64,000 nucleotides of DNA from Mesobacillus foraminis (GTDB lineage: Bacteria; Bacillota; Bacilli; Bacillales; Cytobacillaceae): positions 310,001 through 374,000 of the forward strand of contig NZ_SLVV01000006.1 of NCBI RefSeq assembly GCF_004340465.1, given 5' to 3'. Below, piece by piece: positions 1-7,929 of the stretch. A program made the position numbers and the translations under genes. The notes beneath the pieces are model-generated. The model saw only the letters and a list, made by a program, of their open reading frames with translations, was not told the DNA's origin and searched no databases. The stretch's first letter is position 1; each line of letters starts with the position of its first letter.

Positions 1-680
1 TATGCAGTAATCCAGCATTGGGAAGAACCTCTGACCTGATAATTGCCGAGGGTGGGAGCATTGTCATGGGTGAAACCACTGAGATTATCGGAGCAGAACA
101 TTTGCTGGCTGAAAAAGCGGTGAGTGATGATGTGAAGAAAAAATTATATGACTCCATCGCCCGATTTGAGCGGGAAATCGAAAGGATGGGTGTTGATATG
201 CGAGGCGGTAACCCGAGTCCCGGGAATATTGAGGGTGGATTATCAAGTATTGAGGAGAAGTCCTTAGGGTGCATAAGTAAGGCAGGAACAGCTCCTTTGC
301 AGGGAGTTGTAGACTATGCAAACGAAATACCAGGGGCAGGTTTTTATTTTATGGATTCACCTGGGAATGACATCGAATGTGTTTCAGGGATGGCTGCTGG
401 AGGAGTCCAGCTTGTATGCTTTACGACTGGCCGGGGAACTCCGACCGGGAATCCCATCGTACCTGTTATTAAAATTTCTGGGAATGAAGTAATGGCAAGG
501 CGGATGGCTGACAATATCGATGTGGACACGAGTCCTGTTTTGAAAGGAACAGAGAGTCTCCAGCAAGCCGGTGAACGAGTCTTCAATGAAATTGTCACTG
601 TTGCCTCTGGTCAAGAAACCAAAGCTGAGATACTTGGGCATCAAGAATTCAGTATCAGCCGTATCGGCATCAGCCTTTAA
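1..680 (+). CDS. UxaA-family sugar-acid dehydratase, C-terminal part (cut by window edge)
   Basis: The reading frame is open to the left edge (codons from position 3 read CSNPALGRTSDL), so the 5' end lies outside the window. About 225 residues are visible, the C-terminal half of the altronate/galactarate dehydratase large-subunit family (usually near 390 residues). The stretch GETTEIIGAEH and the conserved CFTTGRGTPTGNP segment are typical of that family. These enzymes dehydrate hexonic acids to 2-keto-3-deoxy acids in the cytoplasm. The next gene starts 20 bp downstream, and the neighbours (two SDRs, FAH hydrolase, fuconolactonase-like protein) suggest L-fuconate rather than altronate as substrate. 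Campylobacter jejuni uses UxaA-like proteins in its fucose cluster; the substrate here is an inference. Confidence 0.85.
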   Translation, partial: CSNPALGRTSDLIIAEGGSIVMGETTEIIGAEHLLAEKAVSDDVKKKLYDSIARFEREIERMGVDMRGGNPSPGNIEGGLSSIEEKSLGCISKAGTAPLQGVVDYANEIPGAGFYFMDSPGNDIECVSGMAAGGVQLVCFTTGRGTPTGNPIVPVIKISGNEVMARRMADNIDVDTSPVLKGTESLQQAGERVFNEIVTVASGQETKAEILGHQEFSISRIGISL

Positions 681-700
681 ATGAGATAAGGAGCTGTCTT

Positions 701-1495
701 ATGAACCGATTATTGAATAAGGTTGCTTTAGTGACCGGGGGAAACCGTGGAATTGGCGAAGCAATCGTTTTGCGATTAGCAGAAGAGGGAGCAGATGTTG
801 CAATTAACTTTAACTCTGATCGTTCTAGGGAACAAGCAGAAGCAGTAAAGAGGAAAGTAGAGGCATTTGGCAGGAGGGCAATGGTCATCCAGGCTGATGT
901 CGGAAGTAAGCGGGAAGTAGAGCGCATGATGGCGGCAGTAGAGGACCAGCTCGGAGAAGTCGAGATCCTGGTCAATAATGCAGGAATAGCTCCCTTTGAG
1001 CCTTTTATGCAAGTAACCGAAGAGACGTGGGACCGTACCTTTAATACCAATGTAAAATCAATTTTCCTTACCTCCCAGCTGGCGGCAAAAAAGATGATTC
1101 CCAAGCGTTATGGAAAAATCATTAATATCTTATCCACTGCCAGCCTTATGGTCACAAGTCCGGTTATTCCACATTATCAATCCTCTAAAGCAGCGGGGCA
1201 CATGCTGACAAAAGGGATGGCGATTGAGCTTGGAAAATACAACATTAATGTTAATGCGGTAGGGCCCAGCACTGTTGATACAGATATGTGCACAGATTTT
1301 CTGTCTAATCCTGAGATTCGAAGTAAGGAAATCGAAGCAAATCCAATGAAACGTTTGGGAACAGCTAGACAAATAGGGGATGCAGTGGTGTTCCTGGCCT
1401 CAAACGAAGCGGAACAAATCAATGGGCATTTAATGATGGTGGATGGTGGTTTGACGGTCAAAGCCGCTCAGCCGGAAGACCACCTTGAACATTAA
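701..1495 (+). CDS. SDR-family NAD(P)-dependent dehydrogenase (sugar cluster)
   Basis: A 264-residue short-chain dehydrogenase. It shows the Rossmann glycine motif TGGNRGIGEA at residues 12-21, the NNAG motif near residue 91, and the active-site YQSSK tetrad segment. An AAGGAG ribosome binding site precedes the ATG. It sits 20 bp after the UxaA-type gene and 23 bp before a second SDR, so the genes are very likely one transcript. In a non-phosphorylating fucose pathway two SDRs are expected: L-fucose dehydrogenase at the start and 2-keto-3-deoxy-L-fuconate dehydrogenase near the end. Sequence reading alone does not decide which role this one has. Confidence 0.9.
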   Translation: MNRLLNKVALVTGGNRGIGEAIVLRLAEEGADVAINFNSDRSREQAEAVKRKVEAFGRRAMVIQADVGSKREVERMMAAVEDQLGEVEILVNNAGIAPFEPFMQVTEETWDRTFNTNVKSIFLTSQLAAKKMIPKRYGKIINILSTASLMVTSPVIPHYQSSKAAGHMLTKGMAIELGKYNINVNAVGPSTVDTDMCTDFLSNPEIRSKEIEANPMKRLGTARQIGDAVVFLASNEAEQINGHLMMVDGGLTVKAAQPEDHLEH

Positions 1496-1518
1496 TCGAA
1501 ATAGAAAGGGGGACAAAA

Positions 1519-2292
1519 ATGAGGTTGAGAGAAAAAGTGGTCCTTATCACGGGAGCTGGCTCAGGTATTGGAAAAAGTACGGCTATCCTGTTTGCAAAAG
1601 AAGGAGCTTCCATTATTGTCAATGATCTTAATGAAGGAAGCGGCAATGAAACGGTTTCTGAAATTCGAAAATCAAATGGCGAAGCATTCTTTATTCAAGG
1701 TGATGTAACAGAAGCTAACTCAGTAAAAGCAATGGTGGATAAAGCTATCAACAAATATGGGAGAATTGATGTCTTATTTAATAATGCGGGCGTCAGCGGT
1801 GTCGGCATGATTCACGAAGTGGACTTGGATGCATGGAATAAAACACTGAATGTCAATATCAATGGCGTGATGCTTCCAAGCAAATATGTCCTTCCTCATA
1901 TGATGAAGCAAAAGAATGGCTCCATCATCAATATGTCTTCCTGTATTGCTGAAATGGGACTGGCCAAGCGCGCTTCTTACTCCACAACTAAAGGAGCTAT
2001 ATTGGCATTAACGAAATCAATGCAAGTCGATTATGCAGCTTATAATATTCGCGTAAATGCACTATTGCCGGGAACCATATTTACTCCGTTTGTAGAAAAG
2101 TACTTAAGTGAGTCTTATGAGAACCCTGAGGAAGCAATCGCCACCATCAAAACCCGCCAACTAAGTGGAGAATTAGGAAGACCGGAGGACGTGGCAAATG
2201 CAGCTCTTTTCCTGGCCTCAGATGAATCAAGGTTTATGATGGGTTCTCCTCTTTACATTGACGGCGGCGTAGTATTTGGCAAAAATGCTTAA
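1519..2292 (+). CDS. SDR-family dehydrogenase, second copy of the sugar cluster
   Basis: A 257-residue classical SDR with TGAGSGIGKS at the N-terminus, NNAG near residue 90, the catalytic YSTTK segment and the usual C-terminal IDGG. The start has a good AAAGGGGG site. It is clearly a different subfamily from the preceding SDR, which supports two distinct oxidation steps. The following FAH gene begins 18 bp downstream. Its likely role is one of the two NAD(P)-linked oxidations of an L-fucose-type pathway; the substrate is inferred only from context. Confidence 0.9.
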   Translation: MRLREKVVLITGAGSGIGKSTAILFAKEGASIIVNDLNEGSGNETVSEIRKSNGEAFFIQGDVTEANSVKAMVDKAINKYGRIDVLFNNAGVSGVGMIHEVDLDAWNKTLNVNINGVMLPSKYVLPHMMKQKNGSIINMSSCIAEMGLAKRASYSTTKGAILALTKSMQVDYAAYNIRVNALLPGTIFTPFVEKYLSESYENPEEAIATIKTRQLSGELGRPEDVANAALFLASDESRFMMGSPLYIDGGVVFGKNA

Positions 2293-2310
2293 AAAACCAG
2301 GAGGATAAAA

Positions 2311-3207
2311 ATGAAATTTCTAACGTTTAATAAAGAAGGCAAACAGACTCTGGGTGTGAAAATGGATAACAGGATTGTCGATCTTGAAGCAGCATTGGCC
2401 GTAAGACCCAGTGATCGAATTCCAACAACTATCATGGATGTAATTGCAGGCGGCGAAGATGCTGTTAATGCCATCGACGACTATATTAGGAATCTTTCAA
2501 TTGAGGCAGATTCTTCGTTTTTTAAAAATGAAGAAGAAATAAAATGGGCACCATGTGTAACCCAACCAAACAAAATTATTTGTGTAGGATTGAATTATCG
2601 AAAGCATGCGGATGAAACCAATGCCGCCTATCCTGAAGTACCTATATTATTCAATAAATTCAACAATACATTAACAGGACATAATTGTGAAATTGCTGTG
2701 CCGAAAGTAACCGAGAAGCTGGACTATGAAGTAGAATTAGGAGTTGTAATCGGTAAGGAAGCAAAGTACGTGGAAAAGGAAAACGCTTTGGACCATGTGT
2801 TTGGCTATTGCACAGTAAATGACTTATCTGCCAGAGATTTGCAAATGAAAACACCGCAATGGTTATTAGGGAAAACCTGTGATGACTTCAGTCCAATGGG
2901 CCCATACCTTGTAACAGCAGATGAAGTTGGGGATCCGAATAATCTTAACTTAAAAACATATGTAAATGGAGAAGTCCGTCAAAATTCCAACACTTCAGAT
3001 ATGATTTTTTACGTAGATAAAATTGTCAGCTATATCTCTCAACATATGACTCTTACACCAGGAGACGTTATATTGACTGGGACACCTGAGGGGGTCGTCC
3101 TGGGATACCCATCCGAAAAACAAGTTTATATAAAACCTGGTGATGAGGTAACTGTTGAAATTGAAAAACTAGGGAAATTAACCAATAGGTTTGTTGAAGA
3201 AAAGTAG
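2311..3207 (+). CDS. Fumarylacetoacetate hydrolase family protein, probable 2,4-diketo-3-deoxy-L-fuconate hydrolase
   Basis: A 298-residue FAH-family protein. A small N-terminal domain precedes the catalytic domain, which contains ICVGLNYRKHADE, the metal-binding EVELGVVIG segment, the NDLSARDLQ motif and the LTGTPEGV loop near the C-terminus. Members cleave C-C bonds of diketo acids or act on related keto acids using a divalent metal. In non-phosphorylating L-fucose and L-rhamnose pathways an FAH enzyme splits 2,4-diketo-3-deoxy-L-fuconate/rhamnonate to pyruvate and L-lactate, which fits the neighbours. A strong terminator follows, so this is the last gene of the first transcript. Generic FAH annotation is certain; the exact substrate is not. 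Confidence 0.88.
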   Translation: MKFLTFNKEGKQTLGVKMDNRIVDLEAALAVRPSDRIPTTIMDVIAGGEDAVNAIDDYIRNLSIEADSSFFKNEEEIKWAPCVTQPNKIICVGLNYRKHADETNAAYPEVPILFNKFNNTLTGHNCEIAVPKVTEKLDYEVELGVVIGKEAKYVEKENALDHVFGYCTVNDLSARDLQMKTPQWLLGKTCDDFSPMGPYLVTADEVGDPNNLNLKTYVNGEVRQNSNTSDMIFYVDKIVSYISQHMTLTPGDVILTGTPEGVVLGYPSEKQVYIKPGDEVTVEIEKLGKLTNRFVEEK

Positions 3208-3231
3208 TTATATATTGCTATATAAGGATAG

Positions 3232-3272
3232 GAGTACGAAAGTTGAATCTTAGTTTTCGTACTCTGTTTTAG
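3232..3272 (+). terminator. Rho-independent terminator after the FAH gene
   Basis: A perfect 10-bp stem, gagtacgaaa paired with tttcgtactc, encloses a 13-nt loop and is followed by tgttttagttttt. It separates the FAH gene from the amidohydrolase gene, which therefore probably has its own promoter in the AT-rich 160 bp that follow. Confidence 0.85.
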
Positions 3273-3436
3273 TTTTTAATAAACTTGTTCCAAGAAGGGT
3301 ATTTTTTTATTCTAAAGATAATACTCTCTCTCTAAAAATTCCATTTTCGCAATTTAACTTAAAGTTCCAGGTATTATGCTTTCTAATATTCTATTGTTTT
3401 ATATTCTTATCGAAGGAGAGGGGTTTTAAGTTTGTT

Positions 3437-4273
3437 ATGAAACTTGACGCACATCAACATTTTTGGGTTTACAACAAGTCGGAGTATGGCTGGATTAGCG
3501 AGGAAATGTCTGAGCTGCGGCGCGATTATTTACCTGAAGATCTTAATATAGTATTAAAATCAATAGACTTTGACGGCGCTGTTGTTGTTCAAGCACGGCA
3601 ACATGTAGATGAAACCCAGTGGCTTTTAGAATTAGCTAAGGAATATGACTTTATAAAAGGCATTGTTGGGTGGGTTGATTTAAATTCTCCAAACGTTATT
3701 GAACAATTAAAACTTTTTGGTGATAATCCCTATTTAAAAGGGATCCGTCATGTGGTACATGATGAACCAGATGACCGGTTTATGCTAAGAGAAGATTTTC
3801 AAAGAGGAATAAGCGCACTCCACGACTTCGGACTTACATATGATCTGCTGATATATCCTCGGCATTTACCCTGCGCAATTGATCTTGTCAAAAAGTTCCC
3901 TGAACAACCCTTTGTTTTAGACCATATTGGGAAGCCTGATATTAAAAATAAGAAATTTTCGCCTTGGAAAGAAGACCTTCAAAGGCTGGCGGCACACGAT
4001 CATGTATATGTAAAATTATCAGGAATGGTCACCGAGGCAAGTTGGAAGAATTGGAGAGCAGAGGACTTCAAAGATTATTTGGACATTGTGTTTCAAGCAT
4101 TTGGTCCAAATAGGATCATGATTGGTTCAGATTGGCCTGTTTGTACTGTTAGTAACCGGTATGAAACAGTCATGGGAATAGTCCTCGATTATGTCGACAA
4201 CTTTGCGCCTGAGTATAAGGATCAAATATTAGGAGAAAATTGTGCTAGATTTTATCATATTTCCTCCAAATAA
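3437..4273 (+). CDS. Amidohydrolase family 2 protein, L-fuconolactonase-like
   Basis: A 278-residue TIM-barrel amidohydrolase of the COG3618 type. It begins KLDAHQHFW, giving the metal-binding HxH motif, and carries LDHIGKPD and a C-terminal IGSDWPV with the catalytic aspartate. Family members hydrolyse sugar lactones such as L-fucono-lactone, the step between the dehydrogenase and the dehydratase. A GAAGGAGAGG site lies about 15 nt upstream, a rather long spacing; no better start is available because the following residues are conserved. Its position just downstream of the UxaA/SDR/SDR/FAH set is the main reason to prefer L-fuconolactone as the substrate. Confidence 0.85.
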   Translation: MKLDAHQHFWVYNKSEYGWISEEMSELRRDYLPEDLNIVLKSIDFDGAVVVQARQHVDETQWLLELAKEYDFIKGIVGWVDLNSPNVIEQLKLFGDNPYLKGIRHVVHDEPDDRFMLREDFQRGISALHDFGLTYDLLIYPRHLPCAIDLVKKFPEQPFVLDHIGKPDIKNKKFSPWKEDLQRLAAHDHVYVKLSGMVTEASWKNWRAEDFKDYLDIVFQAFGPNRIMIGSDWPVCTVSNRYETVMGIVLDYVDNFAPEYKDQILGENCARFYHISSK

Positions 4274-4301
4274 CTTTCTTTGATTTAAATCAGACATTTA
4301 A

Positions 4302-4458
4302 GGACTGGAAGCGTATTATGAAGTGAAACGCTGTCTAGAAATCGCCAATACAAGCATTGCTGAAAGAAGACTTCGGCTTACAGAACGATGAAGTGGAGCG
4401 TGAAAAATTACTCCGTGGAGAAATCTATTTATCTAAGAATCCATTCAGGGGGAATTAA
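4302..4458 (+). pseudogene. Possible frameshifted remnant of an unidentified coding sequence
   Basis: Between the lactonase gene and the kinase gene two short open stretches lie in adjoining frames. The first contains EVKRCLEIANTSIAE and stops; the second continues as LKEDFGLQNDEVEREKLL and ends at a TAA at 4458. Both look like real protein (charged helix, no rare codons) but neither has a start or a ribosome binding site. A decayed C-terminus broken by a frameshift near 4355 would explain this. I do not recognise the family. The rest of the 286-bp spacer holds only an AT-rich stretch before the kinase gene. Confidence 0.3.
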
Positions 4459-4559
4459 GTCATGGGACGGCATTCTTATTTTATCTTCTTATTTTACTAG
4501 TTTTTTCCTTCCATATGCTATGATAGTAACAAGTCAATCTTTTGAAGAGGAATTTTGCG

Positions 4560-5789
4560 ATGAATAAATGGGGACAACTGACTCTGGTACTGATTTCTGT
4601 ATTGTTTACTTCCTATCAAAAGCTGGTGTACGGAGAGCCTTTTTTCACTGCGGATTTTCTTATTTTTTCCCTCATCGCCTGGCTTGTAGGGTGGCAATAT
4701 GACCTGGCTCGTTTTTATGGGAAGAAGGCGCATTCCAGTGAAGTAAGTTATAAGCAATTGATTGATTCCTTGCTGGAGATTGTCGTAATCCATAGCAACT
4801 CTGTCATCCTTTACGCGAATCAGGCGGCTGTCAGTGCAGCTGGGGCAAAGAGCAAGGAAGAGGTTATAGGGTTGTCGATTTTTGACTTTATTCCAGCCGA
4901 ATATGAAGAAAGGCTGAGGGAGCGCATCCGCCTTGCAATGAAAGAACAGAAGCCCCTTCATAATATGGAACACAAGGTAAAACGCCTTGACCAGACAACG
5001 TTTTTCTTAGAAGTATCTTCGCAGCGGATTGTTTTTTTCGGCGAAGAGGCCGTGCTGTCGATTGGAAAGGATGTCTCTGAACGGAAAGCCCAGACGGAAC
5101 GGCTTCTGCAAAAATCTGAAAAGCTGGCACTTTTGGGCCAGATGGCTGCGGGTATTGCCCATGAGATCCGCAATCCTCTCACATCCATAAAAGGATTTGT
5201 TCAGCTATTCAAGGACCAGAACCAGCAAAAAGAATATTATGACATTGTATTGTCCGAGCTGGACAGGATCAATGCCATTGTCGGCGAATTCCTGGTCCTG
5301 GCCAAACCCAGTGCAGCAGTTTATTCCGAACAGGATGTAAAAGAATTGATCAGGGATGTAGTGACTTTATTCAACAACCAGTCACTTTTAAACAACGTCC
5401 AAATCTTTGTGGAATTTGACAGGGATTTGCCCATGATCAGCTGTGAACAGAATCAGCTGAAGCAGGTGCTCCTCAATCTTTTAAAAAATGCAATCGAAGC
5501 AATGCCAATGGGAGGCATTGTTGAAATCAGGGCAATGGCAAAGGAAGACGGAAAAATCTCCATTCAGGTTACCGACCAGGGCATGGGGATCCCGGAGGAC
5601 CGAATCCCGACCCTTGGAGAGCCTTTCTATACCACAAAAGAAAAGGGGACAGGCCTAGGTCTGATGACCTCCTATAAAATCATTGAAAGCCATAATGGAG
5701 AGTTAGTAATCTCCAGTAAAGTCAATGAGGGCACTACAATTGAAATCATTCTTCCAGCATTGACTCAAGAATATATCAAATCTACTTAA
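4560..5789 (+). CDS. PAS-domain sensor histidine kinase (sporulation-kinase-like)
   Basis: The ATG at 4560 has an AAGAGG site 9 nt upstream and is preferred over the in-frame TTG at 4542, giving 409 residues. Two short membrane segments occupy roughly residues 5-50, followed by a PAS domain (about 65-180), a HisKA dimerisation domain with phospho-accepting histidine in AHEIRNPLTSIKGF, and an HATPase domain with N box (LLNLLKNAIEAM), G1 (DQGMGIP) and G2 (GTGLGL). This architecture matches the KinA/KinB/KinC/KinE orphan kinases that feed Spo0F. No response regulator is adjacent, as usual for that group. The exact paralogue cannot be named. Confidence 0.9.
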   Translation: MNKWGQLTLVLISVLFTSYQKLVYGEPFFTADFLIFSLIAWLVGWQYDLARFYGKKAHSSEVSYKQLIDSLLEIVVIHSNSVILYANQAAVSAAGAKSKEEVIGLSIFDFIPAEYEERLRERIRLAMKEQKPLHNMEHKVKRLDQTTFFLEVSSQRIVFFGEEAVLSIGKDVSERKAQTERLLQKSEKLALLGQMAAGIAHEIRNPLTSIKGFVQLFKDQNQQKEYYDIVLSELDRINAIVGEFLVLAKPSAAVYSEQDVKELIRDVVTLFNNQSLLNNVQIFVEFDRDLPMISCEQNQLKQVLLNLLKNAIEAMPMGGIVEIRAMAKEDGKISIQVTDQGMGIPEDRIPTLGEPFYTTKEKGTGLGLMTSYKIIESHNGELVISSKVNEGTTIEIILPALTQEYIKST

Positions 5790-5800
5790 TTCTTTTCATA

Positions 5801-5836
5801 AAAAAAAGCGGGAGGAAGACTTTCCCACTTTTTTTA
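5801..5836 (+). terminator. Bidirectional terminator between kinase and LuxR-type gene
   Basis: aaaaaaagcggga pairs with tcccacttttttt with one C/A mismatch around a short loop. A run on the left and T run on the right let it serve both the kinase gene and the convergent regulator gene. Confidence 0.8.
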
Positions 5837-5873
5837 TGGTTAAGTAAAAATTGAAAGGAAACGCTTACATTTT

Positions 5874-6554
5874 CTAGGAGATGATTCCTTTTCGAAACAG
5901 CTCGCTTACTGCATGCGGGCGGTTTTGAACGCCAAGCTTTGAAATAGCAGACTTCACATACTGCTTAACCGTCAATTCACTGATATTCATTGAGTCCGCC
6001 ATTTCCTTTGTGCTTTCTCCCCACGAAATCCGTTTCATAACCTCAAGCTCTCGTTTACTCAATTCTTGCGAAGGGGTATGGCTCGTGTTCTTTTCGAGAA
6101 CACTTCCTACTACCTTTCCGAATGCAGTAAACGAAGAAAGCATTTTATCATCGAAAGCAGCCTTTTGGGTGAATTCATTGGTGAGGTAATATCCAATGAC
6201 AACACTGTGGAAGGAAATCGGGACAATCAGCATGGAGGTAACGGTGGATGCGAAGGTGTACTTGCTGCTGGCTTGTTTGAAGTATTCAATCCCGGTACAG
6301 TATTTAGCCTTCCGCTCCTGAATCGAGGAAAAAATAATCGGCAAGGAGCGGATGTCATCCCTGATCTCCCGTATGTGGATAAGTTCAGTCGGTGTTAGCA
6401 GAACAATGCCCTCCGCAAGGTACCCGATGGAAGAATAACGGAATAAGTAACAATTTTTCACAGGAAATGTCTCCATATATAATTCCATGGATTGGTATAA
6501 AAGGTCATCCTGGTTCGTTATGTTTTCCAGTTTACGAATCTTCTCTTCTAGCAT
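5874..6554 (-). CDS. LuxR/GerE-type transcriptional regulator with GAF-like N-terminus
   Basis: A 226-residue protein. Residues about 1-155 resemble a GAF-type sensory domain (segments TVTSMLIVPISFHSVVIGYY and a final helix before the linker). Residues about 165-225 form a LuxR HTH: LSKRELEVMKRISWGESTKE followed by ELTVKQYVKSAISKLGVQNR. The start has an AAAGGAG site 8 nt upstream. No receiver domain is present, so it is not a classical response regulator and probably senses a ligand or protein partner. It converges with the histidine kinase gene; no functional link can be claimed. Confidence 0.88.
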   Translation of the reverse strand: MLEEKIRKLENITNQDDLLYQSMELYMETFPVKNCYLFRYSSIGYLAEGIVLLTPTELIHIREIRDDIRSLPIIFSSIQERKAKYCTGIEYFKQASSKYTFASTVTSMLIVPISFHSVVIGYYLTNEFTQKAAFDDKMLSSFTAFGKVVGSVLEKNTSHTPSQELSKRELEVMKRISWGESTKEMADSMNISELTVKQYVKSAISKLGVQNRPHAVSELFRKGIIS

Positions 6555-6659
6555 CCTTCCATCTCCTTTCTAGAGATAGTATACATAAAATACAAAGAAT
6601 TTTCTATATATTCCAAAAACTATATTTGCTAGTTTTTTAAAAGGAAATCTTGGTGGTTG

Positions 6660-6850
6660 GGGGATATAGAAGCGGACGGAACTGTAACGGAAATGCAAGA
6701 CGATGGATGCTTGCCTGTGGTTGGTGGAAAAGAGGATGGTGGGGTCATGCCAAGAGAAAATGCGTGCCCGGACTTGGTGGGAAAAGGGGAGGGAGGTAAC
6801 GCAAAAGCAAATGCAAGGATCTACATGCCCGTCCGCCATGAATGTCAAAT
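6660..6850. repeat. Degenerate 52-53-bp tandem repeat (family I, left locus)
   Basis: Two to three degraded copies of a unit built around gatgcgtgcccgg, a ggaaaaggggag purine block and ggtaacgcaa. Copies are at about 6706 and 6759 with a poorer third near 6815. The same unit occurs in cleaner form at 57870-58095, about 51 kb away. Overlapping short reading frames here do not look like protein. Confidence 0.7.
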
Positions 6851-7310
6851 GCCAAGGTCACGTAGGAAGGCTCTATGTCCCCGTTCCTCAGGAAAACAGA
6901 GGGGTAAGGTCACGTAGAAAGGCTCTATATCCCCGTTCCTCAGGAAAACAGAGGGGTAAGGTCACGTAGAAAGGCTCTATGTCCCCGTTCCTCAGAAAAA
7001 CCGAAGGGTAAGGTCACGTAGGAAGGCTCTATATCCCCATTTCCCCAGGGAACCCCAAGGCTGAAGTTACATAGAAAGGCTCAATGTGCCTTTTTTCAGT
7101 TAAACCCCATGGCGGAGGTCACGTAGAGAGGCCTTAGTTGCCTGTTCTCCAAGAAACCCGAAAACCAAATTTATATAGAGAGGCTCTAGTTGCCTATTCG
7201 CCGGGAAAACCAAAACCTGAGGTCACGTAGAAAGAAACTGTTCCAGATTACCGGAAAAACTCGAGGTCACAAAGAAAGATACTGATCCTGATTCCCCAGA
7301 AGAACCGATA
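6851..7310. repeat. 52-bp tandem repeat array (family II), about nine copies
   Basis: The anchor ggtcacgtag occurs at 6856, 6908, 6960 and 7012 (exact 52-bp steps), then in weaker form at about 7065, 7117, 7169, 7221 and 7265. Each unit also carries ggctctat and an imperfect palindrome ttcctcaggaa. Copies on the left are nearly identical and copies decay steadily to the right. The period is not a multiple of three and no protein frame is maintained, so the array is non-coding. Confidence 0.9.
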
Positions 7311-7929
7311 AAAGCCCCACTAGCGAGCTCACAAAACTATGAATATAACAGCTTGTCCTATAATAAGAACTCTGCCCCCACTTCCATGTAAGCTCCCCTG
7401 ACAACTGAATTGTTGTGGCTATTTTAGTTGGTTAGATGACTGTAAGCTACTAAAGAGCAGGGGTAATTGACGAAAAAAGTGAAGGATGAATCCTTAATAG
7501 ATTCAAACTGTTATTAGAAGGTTGGGGAACAGTTTTTAGATAAGCTCTCCAAAAGAATTGCCAAGCTTTCTTTTAAGGAAGTAGGTGAAGCAAAGAATAA
7601 AAGAGAGTAGATAACCATAAAAATATTATGTAAATTAATATGGTGCATCTATCGATAAACCAATTCCTTTATTATCCATATCATAATTTTATGATAATTT
7701 TACATTAAAATTACACTTCAAATGTTTAACCGTTTACAGTGCGAAAGTTCTAAAAATTCACGTGTATTTAGACCTACTAAATTGGATTATTAAGCTGATA
7801 AAATTCCTCTAAGAATTTTTACATAGTTCATTATTACCATTATTAAAAATATTTACACTAGTTTAAAAGAATTCTGCTATATTTAAGTTTAGAGCCGAGT
7901 TAGCAAGCTCAAATTAAATAGAGGGATGG
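7311..7929. other. Gene-free AT-rich upstream region of the nucleotidase gene
   Basis: About 620 bp without a plausible gene. The right half is very AT-rich and contains the candidate PhoP-box series described separately and a tttaca/tatatt pair near 7852-7883 that could be a promoter with a long spacer. Nothing else recognisable was seen. Confidence 0.5.
7699..7738 (+). promoter_or_regulatory. Candidate PhoP box upstream of nucleotidase
   Basis: Hexamers of the TT(A/T)ACA type recur with about 11-bp spacing: tttaca at 7699, attaca at 7710, and tttaca at 7733, with a weak tttaac between. Tandem TTAACA-like hexamers with 11-bp period are the known B. subtilis PhoP-binding pattern. Control of a phosphate-releasing secreted enzyme by phosphate starvation would make sense, but the box lies about 190 bp upstream and is not decisive. 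Confidence 0.35.

Noticed and set aside
5858-5872. cre-like sequence (ggaaacgcttaca)
   Set aside because: It lies at the 3' ends of two convergent genes, away from any promoter, so CcpA regulation is not supported.
6657-6969. ORFs of 86 and 88 residues within the left repeat region
   Set aside because: They only reflect tandem repeat sequence, with no suitable ribosome binding site and a period not divisible by three.
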